Shown here: one piece after another, positions 59,188-64,000 of the stretch
Numbering within the stretch: the stretch's first letter is position 1
Layout of the letters: every line of letters starts with the position of its first letter
Origin: Azospirillum sp. RU38E
Lineage (GTDB): Bacteria; Pseudomonadota; Alphaproteobacteria; Azospirillales; Azospirillaceae
Length of the DNA stretch: 64,000 nucleotides
Assembly: GCF_900188385.1 (NCBI RefSeq)
Contig: NZ_FZOI01000014.1
Location: 1-64,000 of the forward strand
Reading direction: 5' to 3'
Translations under genes and position numbers: made by a program
The notes under the pieces: generated by a model
The model's input: the letters and a program-made list of their open reading frames with translations, nothing else
Databases searched by the model: none
Told to the model about the DNA's origin: nothing

Positions 59188-60375
59188 GTGGCTGATTTCT
59201 CAAGGCTGCTGTATCGTAGCAGCGTCGGGCTAGATCCCTTCTTTCTTGACATTCTCAATCCGCTGGAGAGGGAGGATGTAACTCTCCGAAGTGCCAGACG
59301 CGATATTCGCCAGCATCTCCGAGAGGAGTTTAAACTTGCCGATCTTAAAACATTCGGTGGGAGAAGACTGCAGCCGCGGTTTTTCACGCAAGGTAGCGCT
59401 GCATACAAGACATTGAACCGCCCCCCATTTGTCCCCCCACAACAGATGGACATGGACGACGGCTGTTATCTGCCGATGTCCTTCGTTAAGCAGGCAAAGC
59501 CAAAGTTGGCCGCAGAAACGTTCTTTAACTTTGTCGACACTGCGCTCGGCGAATTGGCAAAGCGGCGGAATTGGAAGTTGGTCCAAAAGGACACTTGTGT
59601 GCGCCTGGAGATAAGCGAGTGGGCTCACATCGACGTTCCACTTTACGCCATCCCCGATGACCAATACGAAACGTTGGCCAAAGCGGCGATGGAATCACAG
59701 TTGATTACTGCATCCGGACAAATCAACTTTTCCGAGGCAATGGCGCGTCAACCGATAGATCGTTGGGATCGGCTACCGTCCGACGTGGTGCTGTTGGCGC
59801 ATCGTCAAGACAACTGGGTTGCTTCCGACCCCCGCAAGATACACGACTGGTTCATCGGCGCAGTCGAGGAGCATGGCGACGAATTGAGACGGGCCTGTCG
59901 ATACCTAAAGGCATGGCGCGATTTTAATCACGCGAAGATCGGCGCCGTGTCCTCCATCCTTCTTATGGCCTGTGCAGCAGCTGTTTTTGACAAGAACGCC
60001 CGTGTCATGCCGAAGCGCGATGACGAGGTGTTGCTCAAGATTGCCACGGAGTTGCCTACCCTTCTGTCAGGAGCCGTGGCGAACCCGGCTGATCCTGATT
60101 CAGGCGAAGACCTTACGGCTAAGCTTGATGACGCTGCACGGAAAGCCGCGGTGGTCGCAGCATACGACCTGCATCGCGTACTCAGCGACGTGATCAACAA
60201 ATGTCACATCCAGCAAAGTGTCGTAAACCACGTTCAATCGCTTTTTGGTAATCGGGTGCCTAATAGGCCGGACTTAGTCAAAGTATCGGCTCCACAACAG
60301 GCAAAGGCAGAAGTTCTCTCCTATGAGCCGCGAAAGGTCGCCGCCCCAGTGGTCGGCGTTTCCACCAGCGGATGA
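59188..60375 (+). CDS. CD-NTase (DncV-like cyclic oligonucleotide synthase)
   Basis: A 395-residue nucleotidyltransferase starting at GTG 59188. The active site reads QGSAAYKTLN (G69-S70), then MDMDDG (D88, D90), and a third acid in HIDVPLY (D149). This is the cGAS/DncV arrangement. The C-terminus ends in VVGVSTSG, a free terminal glycine, as needed for Cap2-mediated conjugation in type II CBASS. Upon phage infection it should make a cyclic di- or trinucleotide. It overlaps cap2 by 4 bp. Confidence 0.93.
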   Translation: MADFSRLLYRSSVGLDPFFLDILNPLEREDVTLRSARRDIRQHLREEFKLADLKTFGGRRLQPRFFTQGSAAYKTLNRPPFVPPQQMDMDDGCYLPMSFVKQAKPKLAAETFFNFVDTALGELAKRRNWKLVQKDTCVRLEISEWAHIDVPLYAIPDDQYETLAKAAMESQLITASGQINFSEAMARQPIDRWDRLPSDVVLLAHRQDNWVASDPRKIHDWFIGAVEEHGDELRRACRYLKAWRDFNHAKIGAVSSILLMACAAAVFDKNARVMPKRDDEVLLKIATELPTLLSGAVANPADPDSGEDLTAKLDDAARKAAVVAAYDLHRVLSDVINKCHIQQSVVNHVQSLFGNRVPNRPDLVKVSAPQQAKAEVLSYEPRKVAAPVVGVSTSG

Positions 60376-62045
60376 ACCGAGATGCCGCAATAAAATCCAT
60401 CGATTTGGCTCTCTCTCAACGGGGATTTGCTCGGTATCGGCAACGCCCGGCCACGTATTCTTGGAAGGGCCGCTTATCGATTTCCGGAACGTCGGTACCA
60501 GTGATCCTGGAGGTGGTGGACTTTGATTTCACACGATTTCCTGAAATATCCTTGGATGAACCTAACGCTGGCCCTATCATTCCCCACGTCCGAAATGACG
60601 ACGGCAGCATCTGTTATCTAGACCGCAACGCAATCGTCCTTGATCGCTACAACCCCGGCGGCACCGTGCTTCAATGCCTCGAAGCGGCGGAGCGTGTCCT
60701 CGACAAAGGACGCAGAGGCAAGCTCAGAGCCGATTTCGAACGGGAATTCAACGCTTACCTAGGGGGGAGGTATGGCTACGTCGACCTTCCTGACGGGTCA
60801 TCGGTTGCCCACCTCAACATGGTCATGCTTCAAAAAGATAAAGAAGTTCCGGTGGTTACAGTCCCCAAAGGCCTATCGTCGGCTATAGCCGGTCTTCACT
60901 TCAGGAATGGCGGAAAACCCATCAACCCAATAATATGCCCTGTCATTACAGTGAACGGGCCGTTGACCGTTACCGGGAGCGTAAACTGGCCCCCGTGCAA
61001 TGTGGGCGAAATCGCCAGTTGGTTGGCGGCGTTGCACCCAGGCCTGGATACCGAGTTTTGGAATTCCATGGCCTCTACTCAAACCGATGTGCGGGGTTGC
61101 CTGCTGAGATCTACCAACGGAATCCTCGCGGCGCTCATGGACGTGCCACTTTCATATAGGACTGAGGAATTTCTAAAGAACAGACCGGAAGCGCTGACCC
61201 GACTGATGCACAGCAGACCTGATGAATTCAAGGTAAACTGCTTCAGCTTCGAACGACTCGATCCCGCTTATGTCTATGAGAGGAACTTGGGCGGAATGTC
61301 GCCATTGGCAGGCAAGAAGCTGATAGTGGTCGGCTGCGGCACGATCGGAGGCTATCTGGCCCATCAGTTGGCCCAGATGGGTGCTGGCTCCGGCGGCGGC
61401 CGGATGTTGCTAGTGGATTCGGACACCCTCTCCGCTGGAAACCTTGGACGCCACCTATTGGGCATCCCTTACCTTGGTGCTTTCAAGGCACAGGCGGTCC
61501 GGGACCACATCATGGCCAACCTCCCTGGCCTGAACGTGGACGCGGTTACCTGCGACGTCCTATCGATAATCCCGGCGTTGGAAAGCGGAGACTTGGTGGT
61601 GGATGCCACGGGCGCCGAGGCCGTCTCAATTGCGATCAACCACCATATGGTCACGGCTCGCCCCAAGGCGCCACCCGTACTCCATGTCTGGCTACTGGGG
61701 AACGGGGCCGCTGCCCAAGCGTTCCTGAATCTCGGGGCTGGCAGGGCTTGCTTCAAATGCTTGAAGCCCGAACTTGCCGGACAATCCAGGATTGGAATGC
61801 TGAAGGAAGGGGTCGGTACGAACCTCGCCATGATGCAGGGATGCGCTAACTCCGTCTACGTTCCTTATGCGTCGACGGCCTCCGTACAGGCAGCCGCACT
61901 AGGCGCAAGGATGGTCATGGACTGGGCAACGGGCCGGCCGGGACAAGTGCAGCGGAACATTGTTATCGACCCTTCCCTTGCCAATATGCGCAAGGACAGC
62001 AGCCCATCACCTTCCCAGAAGTGCCCGGCGTGCTCAGGGAATTGA
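60372..62045 (+). CDS. cap2: Cap2, E2-E1 fusion (ThiF-like) of CBASS
   Basis: A 557-residue protein. The N-terminal E2-like domain has PHVRNDDGSICYLDR with C81 as candidate catalytic Cys. The C-terminal E1/ThiF domain has the ATP-binding VVGCGTIGGYLA (321-326), D349, and R360 in NLGRHLLG. Two CxxC pairs (C460/C463 and C551/C554) probably bind zinc. Cap2 joins the CD-NTase C-terminus to a target and primes it for signalling. It overlaps the CD-NTase and cap3 genes. Confidence 0.93.
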   Translation: MNRDAAIKSIDLALSQRGFARYRQRPATYSWKGRLSISGTSVPVILEVVDFDFTRFPEISLDEPNAGPIIPHVRNDDGSICYLDRNAIVLDRYNPGGTVLQCLEAAERVLDKGRRGKLRADFEREFNAYLGGRYGYVDLPDGSSVAHLNMVMLQKDKEVPVVTVPKGLSSAIAGLHFRNGGKPINPIICPVITVNGPLTVTGSVNWPPCNVGEIASWLAALHPGLDTEFWNSMASTQTDVRGCLLRSTNGILAALMDVPLSYRTEEFLKNRPEALTRLMHSRPDEFKVNCFSFERLDPAYVYERNLGGMSPLAGKKLIVVGCGTIGGYLAHQLAQMGAGSGGGRMLLVDSDTLSAGNLGRHLLGIPYLGAFKAQAVRDHIMANLPGLNVDAVTCDVLSIIPALESGDLVVDATGAEAVSIAINHHMVTARPKAPPVLHVWLLGNGAAAQAFLNLGAGRACFKCLKPELAGQSRIGMLKEGVGTNLAMMQGCANSVYVPYASTASVQAAALGARMVMDWATGRPGQVQRNIVIDPSLANMRKDSSPSPSQKCPACSGN

Positions 62046-62539
62046 TCTGCCGCCACCGAGAAAGCGGGACGCTTGTCTTGTTTGCCGCAGCAGCGTTGCA
62101 ATCAATGGCCCAGTTCACGCAGCCGCCGGAAGATACGCACGAAGCGGGTGGATTGCTCCTCGGCTGTCTGCGGGGCCCTCATATTGAGGTTAGGGCATGC
62201 ACGCCTCCTATGGCGACGGACGCGAGATCAAGATACATGTTCCACCGTCGGGATCCTGGGCACCAAATTACCGCTGTTAAGGCTTGGCGAGAAAGCGGAC
62301 AGACGATCACTTGCATTGGGGAGTGGCACACCCATCCGGAGTCAATACCGAGTCCATCGGGAATTGACCGGAATACCTGGCGAACGCAATGCCGGAGAGC
62401 TAAACACCCTTTAGTCTACTTGATTTTGGGTAGAAATGGGAACTGGAGCGGTCTTGGATTCCCTAATGGAGAGGTCGAGCCAGTTCACGAAGTGCTATCA
62501 GAGAGCCTTACGAGGGTGTCGTTGGCATTGGGGCCGTAG
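62021..62539 (+). CDS. cap3: Cap3, JAMM/Mov34 isopeptidase of CBASS
   Basis: A 172-residue JAB/MPN protein. The JAMM zinc site is complete: E41 in HEAGGLLLG and the HxHx10D motif in EWHTHPESIPSPSGID (H103, H105, D116). Cap3 removes the CD-NTase from its conjugates. The start is GTG 62021 inside the cap2 end; GTG 62030 or TTG 62042 are also possible. Its last 55 bp overlap the convergent patatin gene. Confidence 0.92.
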   Translation: MPGVLRELICRHRESGTLVLFAAAALQSMAQFTQPPEDTHEAGGLLLGCLRGPHIEVRACTPPMATDARSRYMFHRRDPGHQITAVKAWRESGQTITCIGEWHTHPESIPSPSGIDRNTWRTQCRRAKHPLVYLILGRNGNWSGLGFPNGEVEPVHEVLSESLTRVSLALGP

Positions 62540-63504
62540 AAGAAAGTGGGAGTTTGCGCACGATGCGCAAGCAAGGTTCTGAGATTTTGATCAACACACC
62601 TTTCCTGGTACAAAGCATCTGCCAAACCCAATATTGTCTTCCGTGCCATTTCTGATGCGTTATCTAGCACTAGTTCGGCATTCTGCTCCGCAGACAGATC
62701 CCTGTCGAGCCGAATATAACGCTCTCCCAGCTGATGCTGGACCAGAAAATGGGTAAGCTGCTGCTGGGCCGACATCACGGTCGATATCAAGCGCTGCTTG
62801 GTGAGCCATTGCATGGCGCCGAAATTGACACCGTGCTTGTGGGGAAGGGAAAAGCTGGCCGTAGTGGTCCCGATGCTCAGGATATGCACGTCGTCACGGG
62901 ACTCATTGAGGAAATGGGTAGCCTCATGGATACCGCAAATATCTGGAGCGTTGGCATATAGACCGCCGTCAGTGAACAGGGAATTGTTCACCTCGGCCAG
63001 AGGGAGGAATAGCGGTGCAGCAGACGTTGCCAAGGCGACGTCGATCATCGACAAGAGGTGGTCACGCTGAAAGTTGGGATGATGAGGCGTCTTGAACATC
63101 TGGATCTTGCCCTTGGTCATGTTGACCGCCGGGATGAGCAGACGGTGCCGCGCCTCACCCAATAACCGACCGGGCCCCACGATCGCGGTGACGGTATCCC
63201 TTAGCCCTTTCGGATCATGCTTAGGCCGAATGCCGAATTGCCACATGTCCGACAGCACCCCGAATGGGCGAGACCTGGGTGGGAATATCCGTTGTCCGTT
63301 CTCTTCGAATGCCTTCACAATGTCTGCAGCCGGGATTTCCAGGCTAAGGCCCAAAGCAACTATGCCACCAATCGACGTTCCGCAGATTAGATCGAAGCAG
63401 CGAGCTATCGGCACTCCAGCCTGCTTTTCCAAATGGGCCAGCAATTGGGCCGAAAAGAGGCCGAGGAAGCCACCGCCACTTAGCGCGAGGATGTTAAATG
63501 CCAT
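62485..63504 (-). CDS. capV: CapV-like patatin phospholipase effector of CBASS
   Basis: A 339-residue patatin-family protein with the oxyanion loop SGGGFLGLF (9-17), the nucleophile elbow GTSIGG (S44) and the catalytic DGG (D179). It fits CapV-type CBASS phospholipases, which degrade membrane lipids once activated by a cyclic dinucleotide. Unlike the usual capV-dncV-cap2-cap3 order, it is at the far end and on the opposite strand, overlapping cap3 by 55 bp. A non-CBASS patatin is possible, but context argues against it. Confidence 0.85.
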   Translation of the reverse strand: MAFNILALSGGGFLGLFSAQLLAHLEKQAGVPIARCFDLICGTSIGGIVALGLSLEIPAADIVKAFEENGQRIFPPRSRPFGVLSDMWQFGIRPKHDPKGLRDTVTAIVGPGRLLGEARHRLLIPAVNMTKGKIQMFKTPHHPNFQRDHLLSMIDVALATSAAPLFLPLAEVNNSLFTDGGLYANAPDICGIHEATHFLNESRDDVHILSIGTTTASFSLPHKHGVNFGAMQWLTKQRLISTVMSAQQQLTHFLVQHQLGERYIRLDRDLSAEQNAELVLDNASEMARKTILGLADALYQERCVDQNLRTLLAHRAQTPTFFYGPNANDTLVRLSDSTS

Positions 63505-63647
63505 GATAAAAACGGCCTCGCGGCTGTGCCCTCAGGGAGCATATGAGTCCATAGCTTAGCCTATCATATCAATCCTGTAACAGGCGCAATCTATTGCAGA
63601 ATATCCTGAGCTTGTGCGGGTTTGACCTTCGATCTGGAACCAACGCG

Positions 63648-64000
63648 CTAGAAAATCCGATGCACGAAGAAATCGGCCCGGTTCACGCCGTGCCATGCCG
63701 GCAGCGGATGAGACGACACTGGGAAGACGAGGCTGCCTCGCAGGCCGTCCACGCGCTTCCTGAGGGCGTCGGCCGCCCTTGATCCCTGCCAGTGCATGAA
63801 TGCCAGCACGAAGAGGCCGTGCGTGGCGACGCCGGCACCCTGCATGGCCTCCAGCCCGGCGATGTTCCTTTCCCAAGTCCCGGACCTGCTGGGCGGGCCT
63901 GCAGGTCGCCTCATTCCCGGCCCAGGCGATCTTGCCCCCGACCGCGATCCTGTCGTCGCGCCGGACGGCCAGCATGTCGCACCGGGCGTCGATTCCCGCC
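63648..64000 (-). pseudogene. Frameshifted gene fragment running off the window
   Basis: Two minus-strand frames join into one plausible protein. CDMLAVRRDDRIAVGGKIAW...QQVRDLGK continues in another frame as NIAGLEAMQGAGVATHGLF...GVNRADFFVHRIF. An extra G at about 63867-63868 explains the shift. The N-terminus lies beyond the window. The acidic and basic residues in DMLAV...VGGKIAW recall a restriction-type nuclease core, but that is weak. It is either a pseudogene or a sequencing error. Confidence 0.55.

Noticed and set aside
1-64000. CRISPR arrays, tRNA and rRNA genes
   Set aside because: No regularly spaced repeats and no cloverleaf or rRNA core sequences were noticed anywhere in the window.

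Overview
The window looks like a chromosomal segment of a GC-rich alphaproteobacterium, most likely Rhodospirillales/Azospirillaceae (Azospirillum/Niveispirillum-like). This is judged from gene content and protein style: YajC with an Mth938 protein, the non-phosphorylative L-rhamnose pathway, a PQQ-alcohol-dehydrogenase-associated cluster, and response-regulator/PP2C partner switching. The genus call is inference. No rRNA, tRNA or CRISPR array was seen.

Region 1 (1-29,450) reads as ordinary chromosome in compact operons. It holds yajC and an Mth938 protein; an ATPase; a molybdenum-hydroxylase maturation operon (split XdhC plus a MoeA-like/MocA-like fusion); an esterase and an MsbA-type exporter; and a five-gene minus-strand signalling operon (CheZ, STAS, HATPase, response regulator-PP2C, PilZ). 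Next come a DUF2786/HTH gene with twin operators, a yqjH/yqjI metal-homeostasis pair around an 18-bp palindrome, and the oxidative L-rhamnose route (RhaT, 1-dehydrogenase, rhamnonate dehydratase, KDR 4-dehydrogenase, diketo-hydrolase). A PedF/XoxJ-like, beta-propeller and ABC-exporter set typical of quinoprotein alcohol oxidation follows, then a porin and a NitT/TauT-type ABC plus TonB receptor operon. The last two plus-strand operons share a 19-bp upstream box, so they are probably co-regulated.

Region 2 (about 29,450 to the window end) is an accessory island. It opens with a Tn7-like transposition module on the minus strand (TnsA, TniA/TnsB, TniB/TnsC, TniQ/TnsD) preceded by a soluble FtsH-like AAA-metalloprotease. 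Further in are a membrane protein, a serralysin-like RTX protease with four C-terminal repeats, and a quorum-sensing locus in which luxI is translationally coupled to a cytochrome P450 and lies divergent from luxR. Then follow a secreted phosphodiesterase-like protein and a complete His-Xaa-Ser system (hxsD, hxsB, hxsC, hxsA), a two-radical-SAM peptide maturation system whose substrate carries six HxS triplets. Several small conserved genes, a WYL regulator divergent from a large RecB-like nuclease/helicase, an AT-rich orphan gene pair and a damaged DUF3883 gene come next.

The right end (57,879-63,504) is a CBASS anti-phage locus. It has a CD-NTase ending in glycine, Cap2 (E2-E1) and Cap3 (JAMM) in an overlapping operon, and a convergent CapV-type patatin phospholipase. 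A Cap15-like two-TM beta-barrel effector lies upstream, divergent from a DisA_N/DAC-like protein. Two candidate effectors plus a DAC-like protein at one CBASS locus is the most interesting feature; the HXS cassette, the luxI-P450 operon and the FtsH-like transposon partner follow. The right boundary of the island was not found and probably lies outside the window.
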